Positions 21,746 through 33,200 of a stretch of 64,000 bases of DNA are shown piece by piece. Numbering within the stretch: position 1 is the first letter of the stretch; each line of letters begins with the position of its first letter. The DNA is taken from NCBI GenBank assembly GCA_037447655.1, contig JBBHKE010002020.1:153595-217594 (forward strand), read 5' to 3'. Source of the stretch: Zygnema cylindricum. Taxonomy: Eukaryota > Streptophyta > Zygnematophyceae > Zygnematales > Zygnemataceae. A program made the position numbers and the translations under genes. The notes under the pieces are model-generated. The model searched no databases. It saw only the letters and a list, made by a program, of their open reading frames with translations, and was not told where the DNA came from.

Positions 21746-22399
21746 ACTTCCAAAAACTTCCATTCTTGTATTTTTTTTCAAGGGCAATGAGAGTAAAATA
21801 ATATGAAAAGTTTTCAAGTTCAAAAAATGGTAAATTCATACCAAGACCTGGAAGTTATGCATAGGCTGGTTAAAGGACTATACCCTAGATGTACTTGGCT
21901 AAAATATACCGATGTTTTTTTTTTTCCTCACAAGTAATAAACGAAACATCGATTTTTTCTCTTAAGTTTGGTCCACCAAGAATCAAAGGTCATTTTTTTT
22001 CTAGTCTTTCTTTTTTTTTATCTTGGTCGTAAAACAAATCACATGTGACATTTTTTTTTTCTTTATCAAAATAACCTCGCATCATCACTTTTTAACAATC
22101 AAGAACATAATTTACAAACATAAAGCAACATCATATATAGAAATAAAAAAACGAAAAACATAAGTAAACAACATAACTCAAAACAAAAACTGAATAACAT
22201 AAACAAAAAACATAAATGAGAAATTCTTTTCTTTTTATATTCCTTTCACGAGCACATAAAAGTTATACATAAATCGACCAGTCTACATAAAAACCATAGC
22301 TATGGAACCGTAAAGAGATATAAGTAACAACGGAAACAACGAAAACCTATCTCGGAAAAATATTGAATGTAACATATAGTAAAAGCATAAAAAAATAGT

Positions 22400-23745
22400 G
22401 CTCCCTATTTTTCTCTATATTCTATTTGTTTTTTTCACTTGTTGAGTCAAACCACCACTCTCAGTATACATCCATGCAACTCCTTCCCTCCCTCTTACTT
22501 TTGACTCTTCACCGTTCTTTAACATGGTATTAGGCTTGTTTTCAAATCTCCCCTCTTTTCTTTCCCCTCTTTCCTCTCTCTCTTTTACTCTCTTACTTTC
22601 TTCACCCCCCTCTTTCCTCTCCTCACTTTTTTTTTTCATATCGTCAAAACTTGTTTTTTTATAATTTATTTATATGCTCCTTTGGTTCAAAAAGCAGAGG
22701 GAATAATGAGTACGTCAAAACTGCAAATAAGACAAAAATAAAAAACGATAAACAAAACCGCAATCAAAAACAAAAATAAATTAATGCAAAACAAATTACA
22801 CAAATAAACCACAATAAAAGAAAAGATAAACAAAACAAAACAACTACATTCAAACAAGTTCAGAAGGGCTACGAAAAGGGAGAGGGAGAGAGGGAAGGAG
22901 AGGGACAGAGTTAAGAGAGGGGGCGGCATTTGAAAGAGGGGGGGGGAGGGGAAGACAAACCAAAGGGGAGATTGGAAGACGAGAGACATAGCGAGGCAAA
23001 GAATGTAAGAGGGGACTAAGGAGGAAGAGGGAAGGGAGATCAAAAGTAAAGGAGGGAGGCAGATTGAATAAGCAGGATAGGCTTCTTGAGTGGTGAGAAT
23101 GAGGGGATAAGGAAAAAAAAAGGATTCAAATATAGGGAGAGGGGGGATTAACGTATAGGGGAGGCAAATCGAGAGGGAGAGAGGTAAAGGAAGGGAGAGA
23201 GAAGGGGAGGGGGAGGGGGGAAGGGAGGATCAAAAGAAAAAAAGGGGGAGAGCTTGGGAGGGGGCGGGATAGGCTTCTTGAGTGGTGAGAATGAGAGGAA
23301 GAAGAAAAAAACAGGGATACAAATAATGGGGAGAGTGAGGGATTAACGAATAGGGAGAGGAACATTGAGAGGTAGAGAGGGGGAGGGGTGGAAAGGAGAG
23401 AGTGCGGCAGAGGTAGGGAGAGAGAAGGGGGGGGAGGGGGGAAGGGGTGCAAGCCTAGAGGGAGATGGGGAGGCGAGGAATATGGCGAGGAGAGGAAAAC
23501 GCAAACTGGGAGAAGGAGCACTTTTCATCATAAGTTTAGGGAGAAATGTAGGAGACAGGGTGGGTGGAAGAAGAGGAGGCAGGTCGATAGGGAGGAGAGA
23601 GAGCTTAGTGAGAGGTAAGAATGAGATGAGTAATATTGTGAGAGAGAAAAAGAGAGGGAGAAACTGATAGGTAGAGGCAGATTGAGAGGGTGAAAGGGAG
23701 AGTGAGAGATATGTATGGCGTGAGAAAAGGGAAGTAGAAAGGGAG
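22400..23745. repeat. Polypurine region with a ~190-bp tandem duplication
   Basis: Long GGGAGAGAGGGAG runs from ~22860 on the + strand; CT-rich before 22640. ATAGGCTTCTTGAGTGGTGA occurs near 23078 and again near 23268. The ~190 bp after each copy are similar (GGATTAACG.ATAGGG.GAGG, AGAGGTA.AGGAAGG). Frames here are composition artefacts. From 23745 to 24180 nothing is recognised. Confidence 0.75.
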
Positions 23746-24319
23746 CGATAACGTCCATGAAATGGAATCCATGGATGAAAAGTGGATCAGGCGGCGGAGC
23801 TTTAGCCTGCTTCTTGGTGAAACAATTTAAATTTTCTCAAAATTACGGCGTAAGCGTTAGATCCCACATGGACAAAAAACGGTTGGTTGTGATTCGTCGA
23901 ACATGGATCTTTTTTTTTGGGGGGACTGTCCGCATTTGGCGTTTTTTTGCCCCAAATATCACGAACGCCAAATGTTGTTATGTTATTCTATTTAATTCAA
24001 TGAATAACCCCAATTTGTGGTTTTTTTGGCACATCAACCCTATATTAACATAAACGTTTACTGTATTTTGTGTTCGGCACCATATTACAATAGACTTTTA
24101 TACTAAATGGGACCTTTATCACCTTAATACCATAAACTTTTACGCTAAATGAACCAAAGCCATAAAATAACATTAATAGTCACTGGAATTGCTTACAATG
24201 AACCTACTTGGAGTTGAAACCGTATATATCAAAGTTTACATTTATACGCCGACGCGACATTTCATTCAGTTACGTTCATTTACTGGAAAAAAGTTCATTT
24301 ACTGAAAAAAATGTTTTTC

Positions 24320-24682
24320 CACAGGTGAATATGTTTGACGTTCACACTGTCGACCATGCAATTGTTGGTCGAATATGTGCGAACGTCATTTTTTACGACC
24401 CGGATTGATCCCCTTTTTAGACCGCACATTCTTATGCATCCGCGACTACTAAACATAATGAATTGTACCTTTTCACTTAAAAAAGTACGATTTTGTATGG
24501 TCTGACACTGACCGTACACCACACTATTTAAACGATGACGTACTTCCGTTTTGTACTGTACTTGGAAAATAACCCTAAATAGCGTACAGAAAAAAATAGA
24601 ATAAACTACGCTAATGGAGAATAAAAAAAAAAAGCGGAACAAAATTAGTGTACACTACGCTAATAGCGATTGGCAGTGCAGT
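24320..24682. mobile_element. Group D fragment, reversed
   Basis: Ends CTACGCTAATAGCGATTGGC, the reverse complement of the left terminus of the 8768-9329 copy. The interior shares GTTCACACTGTCGACCATGC-like and CTATTTAAACGATGACG segments with that copy. The other end is not found. Confidence 0.55.
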
Positions 24683-24699
24683 TATTTGCGCTTACATCA

Positions 24700-24782
24700 G
24701 AATGCTATGAAAGTAGTACGGAGAATATTCGCTAGAATCAAAGTTACAAGATTAAAGTTTCGGTTACATGGGAAAGTGCCCT
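24700..24782. mobile_element. Group B right-end fragment
   Basis: Ends GGTTACATGGGAAAGTGCCC, complementary in type to the B left end at 16386, and abuts a group A element at 24783. Confidence 0.5.
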
Positions 24783-24985
24783 TAGTGTTAACAATTTTTT
24801 CGCCACTTAAAACAACTTTTCTCCGTACACACTTGTCGGATTTTCAAATGGAGACCGCCAGTCGGAAGGTGAGAATATTGGCTTTCAATTCTAACCGTCG
24901 GATCTATGATCCGACAAGCGTGTACGATAAAAATATGTTTTAAGTGGCGAAAAAAACATCAATTCTAATAACAATAAACGGTGTA
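24783..24985. mobile_element. Group A miniature transposon, outer left end missing
   Basis: Starts TTAGTGTTAAC, then TTTTTTCGCCACTTAAAACA and CTCCGTACACACTTGTCGGA. It ends TTTTAAGTGGCGAAAAAAAC and AACGGTGTA. The first ~19 bases of the family are replaced by the group B end. Confidence 0.7.
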
Positions 24986-24987
24986 TT

Positions 24988-25060
24988 ATCATAAGATCGT
25001 ACTATCGTAATATCGTACTAATCGTAAGATTGTACCATCATACGATCGTACTATCATGTT
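24988..25060. repeat. Short CGTAAGATCGTACTAT tandem repeat
   Basis: Four to five imperfect 14-20 base units alternating ATCGTAAGAT and CGTACTATC. A similar short array precedes the group A terminus at 16367. Confidence 0.6.
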
Positions 25061-25299
25061 GATGTTGTTCCAAGATCTTTCTTTACTCTGGCGTCCTGTA
25101 GTTGCAATGAAGATATGAAAGAGAGTGGAATCTCACCAAGTTGCAAAGGCGTTGACAAACGAGGAGGATAAAAAAAAACGTGAGGACAAAAAAGGAACTG
25201 TGGGGGAATCTCTTGGGTTGGTGTTTTACTTTAGTTACGTGCGTAAAAATTATGAGTATTATTTGAAAAATGGAATGGGGAATCACTTAGGTTTGTGTT

Positions 25300-25810
25300 T
25301 GACTTCCCTCGGTCGATTTGAGGTAAGTGATTGTATAATCAAGGGTAGGTGACTCCTTCGATAAGAGAATGTCACATAAGTGAATCATCGTCTCCGGTAA
25401 GGCATTGATAAAGACTGACGCCTTATCATTTTCCTCAATGAATTTTCTGTTGTTAGCGAGTTGCTCAATGATAATATTGAACCTCTTTGAAGCTTCATCA
25501 ATGAGTTCACTCGGCTTAATTTTGAAGAAGGTGTATTCTGTATATATGTGTTGTCCCTTGTTTTGGAGGCATTTCGCGAAACGATTTTCCAATGCCGTCC
25601 AACAATCGTGAGCAAATTTGCGAGTGAAGAAGAAATCACGCACCGAGCGGTGCATGATTACATTAAACCGGCGATGGCGAAGAATTCTTTCGTTTCCAAA
25701 GCCGTCTCGCCTTCCGATCCATGATCTTCGGCATCTTCTCTTCACCATCAACCACCTTCCAAAGGCGTTTAATAAATATCGGCCTTTGATATATTTCTTC
25801 CATACTAGTG
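25300..25810 (-). pseudogene. Decayed Ty1/copia gag fragment
   Basis: The minus-strand frame 25751-25287 contains CWTALENRFA, then EASKRFNIIIEQL, NDKASVFINALPETM and LDYTITYLKS. This is the pattern of the UBN2/copia gag polyprotein. The N-terminal part (WKVVDGEEKMPK, ~25765-25730) lies in another frame, so there is at least one frameshift. No protease, integrase, polymerase or LTR is found nearby. The stretch 25810-27430 shows no recognisable gene or repeat. Confidence 0.7.
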
Positions 25811-27437
25811 TTGAGGAGTGTAAGGAGGGTGACTGACTTGAGAGGAACCCTTCAGTAATGGATGCATGGCGTAGGAGCCCCGGATTTTACGTGGGTATTC
25901 GCTTTGCAGTTGGCCTTAATCCGTGGGTTGGGGTCATACTTTGAGGGAAGTCATCAAGATGCTTGTTGGTCCTTTAAAACTTTTTTTTTTGAGGTTTCTT
26001 AGTCTATTGAGAAGCAAATCCTACTTTAGGTATTGTTGGGATCTAGTCCCATGTCCACAGGATGGGGACAATGAGTGGACCCTTACGGTCAACCTAGAAC
26101 TTTGTACACTTACATTTCCAGCTCCGCAATGGTATTTAATACAAATTCTAGTATCATTCTCTTTGTCCCATTAAACAACAAAGCATTCTGGATTTGCTAT
26201 TTTCTATTTCACAGTTTGGTTCAGCTGGAGAATTCTACAACAAAATTTTGCTTCCGCTGATGTCAAACCTAGTTTCGTTTGGTTCCATTAAACTAGACCT
26301 GGTTTAGACCTATGTTTGGTAGTGTGGTACATGTAAGTATGAAAGACACAATAGTGCTAGTGAATATGGCTAAAGCAAAAGAAGTTACGAATGGACGACT
26401 GGCGCATAAAATAGTACGATAAATTCGGTAAAAGAACTTTTAGGAAATTTACCGGGGACAGATATAACCTTAGAAGAGTAAGGGGAAATTTTCATTGCAG
26501 CTTATTTTAGTATATTATGCCGATAGAATAAAAAAGTTAAGCGTCTTCAGAAAAAAATGAAGCTTTTTTTTTCCTCTTTCCTTGAGTTAACATGTAAGAC
26601 AATGTAACGCATTGAAATATGTTAAAATGAAACCTTCAATGATGCTATTAAAATGATTTATGCTGGATTTAACCCAATTATGTATCCCCACAATATCCGA
26701 CGATCGGCAAGTACCCATTTCAAATGTTTTTTTGTATCGTGATTCCGCTACTTTTCGGTTTCCAGATAAATTTTTTTAGAGCACTTAAAAATAAACAAAA
26801 CGTTTGTTTTTTTTTTTACGTTGGCATGCCATCTTGCTAATTTGTCTTCGGCGACTTTCTTTCAAGGTTTTTCAAGCTTTATTTCACATTTTCAGATTTT
26901 TTAGGGGCTTTTAGGATTTCTTGAGATTAATGGTTTTTAAGGTATCTTATGGCTCTTTCAAGGCTTTTAACTTTACGATTCAAGGTTGCTTTTCACTCAT
27001 TCGAAACGGTCGTATTGCTTTGAGGAGTCGAAATATATGCATTTTCAAGCAATTAAAAATATTATATAAAATTAGGGTTAATCACGAAATCTCACATCGC
27101 CAGTAAGGGACTAAACTGCCATCTTGTTGAAGTTCAAAGGCCCCTTTTGATATTTTAATCATCGATTCTAGTAATCGCCATAATCACTTTAGGGTTTTTT
27201 AGCTTACCGATAGACAATTTGTACAAAATCTTAAGCCAAAACTTACCAGAAGCAATGTGTACAACAATGTCAAATCTATTTGATCATTTGTCTTACATCT
27301 AATTCATACCCATTTTGTAGCCTAAAAATTATAAAATCTGCCAAAAATTGTTTGAAATTGTGACAGTCAACCAAGTACATCTCTCAACATTTTACGAGAT
27401 TTATAGGACAAACAATATTGGATTGCGTATTGGACAC

Positions 27438-27641
27438 TGCACCGCTCATCATTATTAGCGTTAAAGATTTATTAGTGTTAATGCAAAATTAGAATTAATA
27501 GTACTAAGTTAGTGCCAAGGGACGTGGCAGATTGTAGCCACGTCCTCAAATAGTGTTGTTAACTCTATTTTGTGATTTTTGGCGAAAAAAAAAGTCGCGA
27601 CCGAATTAGTGTTATTAACACTAACAACGATGAGCGGTGTA
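27438..27641. mobile_element. Group E miniature transposon, 204 bp
   Basis: Ends TGCACCGCTCATCATTATTA and ACTAACAACGATGAGCGGTGTA are inverted repeats. The centre has GGGACGTGGCAGATT...CCACGTCC and the right part TTTGGCGAAAAAAAAAGTCG. It shares the ACCGC...ATTAG edge with groups A and D. Confidence 0.7.
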
Positions 27642-28009
27642 GTATTGTGGGATGTAGAGAGATCATCTATACATCTATACATCAAGTACTATATAGAGAG
27701 ATGTAGTATCTCTCCATATACTACATCTCCTAGCAGTAGTATATGTTCAGTGGTGTACTCTTATGTATAGAGGTCACTTCCTCTTCATATCCAAGGTTTT
27801 TGTTGGAACTTTCCAGAATTTCAACTTTTGGGCTTGGAAGTTTTTTGCAATTCAAACGAAAGTCCAAAGAATGAAATGAAATTGTTCAAATTGACTGAAT
27901 CCAAACGCTTTTTGGATTGTTGTGGTTGGTTTTGTTGGAGTTTGAACTTAAAGTTAATGTGGCAAGTTTGAACTTAGTTCGTGAAAAGTACACCAACCAA
28001 TGCTTTGCG

Positions 28010-28186
28010 AGTTAGTGATTTATTAGGGTTAATACTTTGGTCTGCATTGTGTTTTCCTACTTGGTTCGTTATAGGCCACTTAATTAAATAGCGGTATTTA
28101 CACAATATTATGATTTTGGGTCAGAAAAACAGTCACTCGAAAACCCTAAAAAACCCTTGATTAACTCTAATAGTGACGGGCAGTGT
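28010..28186. mobile_element. Group E-like miniature transposon, diverged
   Basis: Right end TTAACTCTAATAGTGACGGG followed by CAGTGTA; left TTAGTGATTTATTAGGGTTA. The centre has GCCACTTAATTAAATAGCGG and GGGTCAGAAAAACAGTC, as in other E copies. The left edge is uncertain. Confidence 0.45.
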
Positions 28187-28293
28187 AGTGCATAGCGCAG
28201 TTTAGGCTAGAAGTGGTAATGAACAGTGGTTATCTGTTAAATTCAAACAACATATCTGTAGTATAGTACAATGCAGTACAGTGCAGTATAGTA

Positions 28294-28480
28294 TACTGCT
28301 CAACGCTATTAGAGTTGGTCAGTTATTGCATTAACCGTTTCTTTGAACTAATTACACTAAATTATGCTTCGGAACATGGCTTATTGTGAGCCACTTACTT
28401 AAATAGTGTTGTTAATATTTCGGGTCAGAAAAAACACTATGTTGATGTGGTGTGATCAATTCTTATAGTGATGTGAATAG
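28294..28480. mobile_element. Group E-like miniature transposon, diverged
   Basis: Left end TACTGCTCAACGCTATTAGA, centre GAGCCACTTACTTAAATAGT and GGGTCAGAAAAAACAC, right end TCTTATAGTGATGTG. Resembles the neighbouring copy in the same orientation. Confidence 0.45.
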
Positions 28481-28549
28481 TACAATACAAGAAGCTGTTA
28501 CCTTGGTTAGTTTTTGACTATATTGCTTTTGTTTTGTGGTCAGGTTGCT

Positions 28550-28645
28550 GAACCAATCAACAGGAAGAAGCTCGCGTCCATTGATTGGCCAACGCTGAAG
28601 GCATGCATTTATAAGAGGCGGTAACCGTGTGATCCTTTTCTTCGT
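28550..28645 (+). promoter_or_regulatory. Possible core promoter (CCAAT boxes and TATA box)
   Basis: GAACCAATCAA (~28551) and GATTGGCCAA (~28581) lie just before CATTTATAAGAGG (~28606). This arrangement fits a plant core promoter reading rightwards. The next gene starts at 30228, so a long 5' leader or an intron would be required. It could instead be a remnant LTR promoter. Confidence 0.3.
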
Positions 28646-29353
28646 TTTCAGTCAAAAAATAAAGTTTCAAGTGATTTTTTCTTTCTTTTTCTAGTGAAAT
28701 CTTTTCTAGTGAGGCACACAGATTGACCTTTGGGTCTTTTCGTCTCAAAGACGCTAATGAGAAAGTGATTGTTAACTGCAGAAGAATTAAAATGCTGACT
28801 CTCAAATGTTGTTTTGTTGTTTGAGGGTTGGTTATTCGTTCACATATGTTATTTTTGGGACAAAATCAACAGTTTCAACAGATTATGGCCTCTATGGTTG
28901 GTGTGTGAGAGAAGTTTGTGGTAAAAAATACATACATGCGAATATGAGAGTCTTGGCAATTCCCATGGCTGGTTTTGGAAAACAGTTTCCAAACTTAAAA
29001 ATGCATGTTTAAGAATTTTGACTTTGTACAAAGTGGACAGTCCAGATTTTCTGAGACTGTGAGAAATGATCGAAGAATATGAGTCACGAATCGCTAGAAT
29101 ACCATAATTTTCAAGGAGAAAATTTTAAATGTAAATCCGGTCTCACAAGGAGATTCTTGCCCTATGTAGAAGAAACGACATCCGCATAGAATTTTGTCCT
29201 CCTGCCGTACTGTATATTTGTACTTATAATAGCCTAAAAATGGCGATGTCAACGGCAATTTTTGATTACACTTGACGTAACAATCATGTGACGAATTAAG
29301 TATATGATATTGTCGCTGTTGTTCAAATCGTGCGATTTTTTCCTTTTTTCCGA

Positions 29354-29720
29354 TTGCTACGTATAATTCGTGACTGTTGAAAAAATCGCTAAAAATTGCG
29401 ATGTACTTTCTGTCCGGTAAACTGAACGGCCAATTTACGGAAACTGTGCGGTTTTGTACGAGAAATATATGGACTTTGAGGAAAAGACGTTGCACTTCGT
29501 AGTACTTTCTGTCCGGTAAACTGTACAGAAATCTTACGGAAAATGCACGGAATTGAACCGAAATGTACGGACTATTATGAAAAGAGACGAAAATTGTACG
29601 AAAACTTACAAACTATAAAATTAATTTTTGTTTACATGTACGGAATAGTACGGACAAATTTCATTAACGATTTTTTTTAAATGTTCAATGCGTTCGCTAC
29701 GTATAATTCGTCGCGATTGA
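29354..29720. repeat. Diverged ~100-bp tandem duplication
   Basis: GTACTTTCTGTCCGGTAAACTG occurs at ~29402 and ~29501, each followed by related sequence (TTACGGAAA..TG..CGG, then TACGGACT). GCTACGTATAATTCGT also recurs at ~29356 and ~29696. Non-coding. The rest of 28650-30200 shows nothing recognisable. Confidence 0.55.
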
Positions 29721-30227
29721 ATCGTTCGCACTAATCGGTGTGAACAACTATGGATATTGTACTATTTGTGAAATATTATATTCTTATCGTATTCTAACCA
29801 GTCAGGGTTTGACGTAAAGTACGCAATTTGTGCGGTCGTAACATGTTGCGCGTTCAAGAGCTCGTTTTTTAATTTTTACGCATCCCGAAACTTTTATTTA
29901 AGAAGACTTGTCGTTTGTACAACTGTTGGGATATGGTTCACATCCGGACGTATAAATTGTACACTTTTTTGATGCGATCCGTTGAGTCCTAAATTTGCCA
30001 TGGCCCTCGTGACGTCGTCAGATTTCATGGACATGTTTTGTACTTGTTTTGTACTTTTGCCCTGCGCCAAGCAAAATAATGAAAATATGTTAGAAAACTT
30101 GGTGCATGTTTGTACTTCTTGACGTCAGCTCTTGCTCCTAGCGATAGTGTGTTTCCCTTCAAATTTTTGATTCATTTTCAACATTTGGATGAGGATTTTG
30201 AAATGATGGACGATAACGCTGGGCAGC

Positions 30228-33200
30228 ATGGAAGACTCATCTCCTGCAGTATGCAAGTATGGTGCACAATGGTACCGACGTAATCCAGAGCACTTGCAAC
30301 AGTTCCACCGTGCATTAGATGGAAAAGGTGATGCTGCCATCATCCAATCCAGTAGCTACGCACTTGATCAGAGAAGAACTGAGATCAGAGAAGAATACAA
30401 GCAGCCAAAGGGAAGCTCAGATAATATGAACTTGTTTGGCATAAAACCTGCATCTGCCTTAGAATTTTCTTCTGCAGTCTCTAATAAGCATCCAGACTAC
30501 TCAGGAACCCTAAAAGTGGCTAACAGTCAAGTTGAGCTAGCACATGAACCATGGTAGGAGAAAACAAACTACTCATTTGCAAGAATCGATAATAGTTATC
30601 GCCAAAAGAAGTCTGTTACAACCTCTTATGCCTCTAAAGACCGTTTAAAATTTCAAAATCACGTCGAAAGCTGTGAAGAAAAGGACACTGTGCGGCAAGT
30701 GTCGCTTAACGGGGAAACGAAAAGGAGAGGGGGAGAGGGAGAGGGAGGGAGAGAGGGAGGGAAGGAGAGGGAGGGAGAACAAGCGGGAGATAGTGTTGCC
30801 GGAAAAAACGGAAAGAATCTCGAGACGGCGAGTATGAATAAACAACTGTATAAGCGTTTTTTCACACAGCCATTACAGCAGCAGGCAGATTCTCTAGTGG
30901 TACCACCGGTTGGAAAACCCCTCATGGTTCTTTTGGGAGGGCCACCTGGCAGTGGTAAAAGCACCTTTTGTGAAATGCTGATGAACAACGGCTCTCGTCC
31001 ATGGACGAGAGTTTGTCAGGTAACATCTTTATCTTTTTTTTTTTTATTTGTATCTTTTTTTTCACATGGTAATGCTAGGTATCTTGGAAATTTGCCATCT
31101 TTTCCTCTACTAGATTTTTGGACTCGACACCTGGCGCTCCCTCCCCTCCCTCCTCCCTCCCTCCCCCCCTCTCTCTCCCCCTGCCACTCCTCCTTAATAT
31201 TCCATCAATGTATTTGGCTGGACACACATTTGTCGGTGAAAGCCAGATAATTTCACCAAATTCCTAGAAGCTATAGTGCCCATCGCTATTAGAGTTAGAG
31301 TTTGTATTTTTTGTGACTCAAAATCATAAATTGGCAGCCACGTGGAAAAATCTTATTTAGTGTAGTTAATTCTTATAAAGTGTTAACGCTAATTATTCAT
31401 TAACTCAATGTAAGCTGTAGTAAGGATAAAAGAATGTGCCACTTTCGGTTGAGTGTAGGATAGTTCACCATATTTCAAATGTGCCAAAACAATTGGAAAC
31501 TTTATTTCCTGTTACCTCGTGCTGTATGCGTATTATACTTTTAGTACGTGTATAGAATGATGGAATTCTAATTGTTTTCTTACATTTGAACTATGTCATA
31601 AATCTTCGTGGACAGCGGAGCGGTGAATATGGTCTGATGAATTGAAGGGCTGTTGTTTGATTTGTTATAGGACATTATTTCAGGTGGCAAACGGGGGAGC
31701 CGAAAACAATGTCTGAGGCTCACAAAAAGCGCCTTGTCCTGTGGGATGGGTGTACTGATTGATCGTTGCAACATGGAAGCGGAACAACGGAAGGATTTTT
31801 TAGCCATGGCAGCTGAAATGGGTGCAGATGCACATGCAGTCTTTTTCAGTCTTCCTCTCAATGTATGCATTGCCAGGGCAACTTCTCGGCAGTCCCATGA
31901 GGGTGGTGTGGAGGTAATTTTCAGCAAGTCCAGTTGCGAGGAATGCGAGAATGCTATTAATTTGGTCAAAGTTTTCGTGATGTTTGCTCTGGCCCTATGG
32001 CTTGACCCCTTACTTTTTCTCAATAACCCTGAGATGTGATATGGTTGGTACTCTCCTTAGACTTCAACCATGGAATCTATTTAACGCTGGAAAACATTCA
32101 AGGGTTGACTTCGTCACTCAAATCTCAAACATGAAAGAAATCTATAAACCGTTGACATTTGGAATGTGTTTTTATCGATAAACGTAATTCAAGCGTTTTT
32201 ATAGTGGCAGTGTAGAACATTCAGGCAAACTAGGATCTAAAAGTTTGTTTAGAACATTACAATAATGACAGATTGACTGACAGGCAGAGTGGATTTTTTT
32301 TTTTTTAATGGTTGAGACTAAAAGTCACCTATTCATTTTCAGGGGCCAAAAGCAGAGGCAATTGTGAAGATGAAACTGCGGAGGCGACAACTGCCGGTTT
32401 ATGAAGAGGGTTTCAGACGTATTTCTGTGTGTCGTTCAGATGTTGAAGTTGCTAATACTCTGGAGCTTTACAAGAATCTCTCATCCACGGATAGTTTACC
32501 GGAGGGTGTGTATGGGGCTTCTCCATTGAGGAAAAAAAGTACCCAGATCTCCCGTAGTAACCAGCCAGACAAGCTTTCCAAAACTAGGGAGGCAAAACCG
32601 TCTTCAGGCATAAAAATAAGGACGCTTGAAGCTTTTAGTGGGTTTAGGCAGGTTAATGAAAACCCAAGTGGTAATGGATTTGAGCAAGTTCTGAATATGT
32701 GTAACAAGCCAAGGGAAGCTGCTCTCCCTCAAAGGGAGAACTCCGGGAGGTTCCATGCCGGGGATAGCACTGATCAGAGTGAAAAGTACAAAGGAAACGG
32801 TGATGAAGTATGTGACAATAATGATGACGAGGAGAAGGATGATGAGCAGGAGGCTCAGGAGGGAGTTCCAGGACCTTCTGGCAATTTTGCGGTCAGAATG
32901 ACCTCCATGTTCTCCCCCTTGACCGTTATCTTATGTTGCTTGGTCATGAAATGTGTAATGTTGACTAGTATTGGTTTCTTAACTCCAGTTGTTTTTCATG
33001 ACATTCTCTCTGATTTCATGAAGGGATTTGCCGACAATCCTGGAAACTCTGTGATTTTTCTCATTTAACATTTTGAGCAAAAATATTGTTCTGTTATCCT
33101 GTGATGCTTTTTTTTATTTTCCTGCGAGTCTTTTTTCTATCATCTCTGTGTTTTTATTTCTTATCTCTTTGTTCTTATCTTGTTATCTTTTATCTTTGCA

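Noticed and set aside
23126-23521. 131-codon minus-strand frame
   Set aside because: Polypurine/polypyrimidine composition artefact.
26033-26300. TGTTGGGATCTAGTCCC as an LTR start for the copia gag fragment
   Set aside because: No primer-binding site next to it, no matching second LTR, and the order relative to gag is not convincing.
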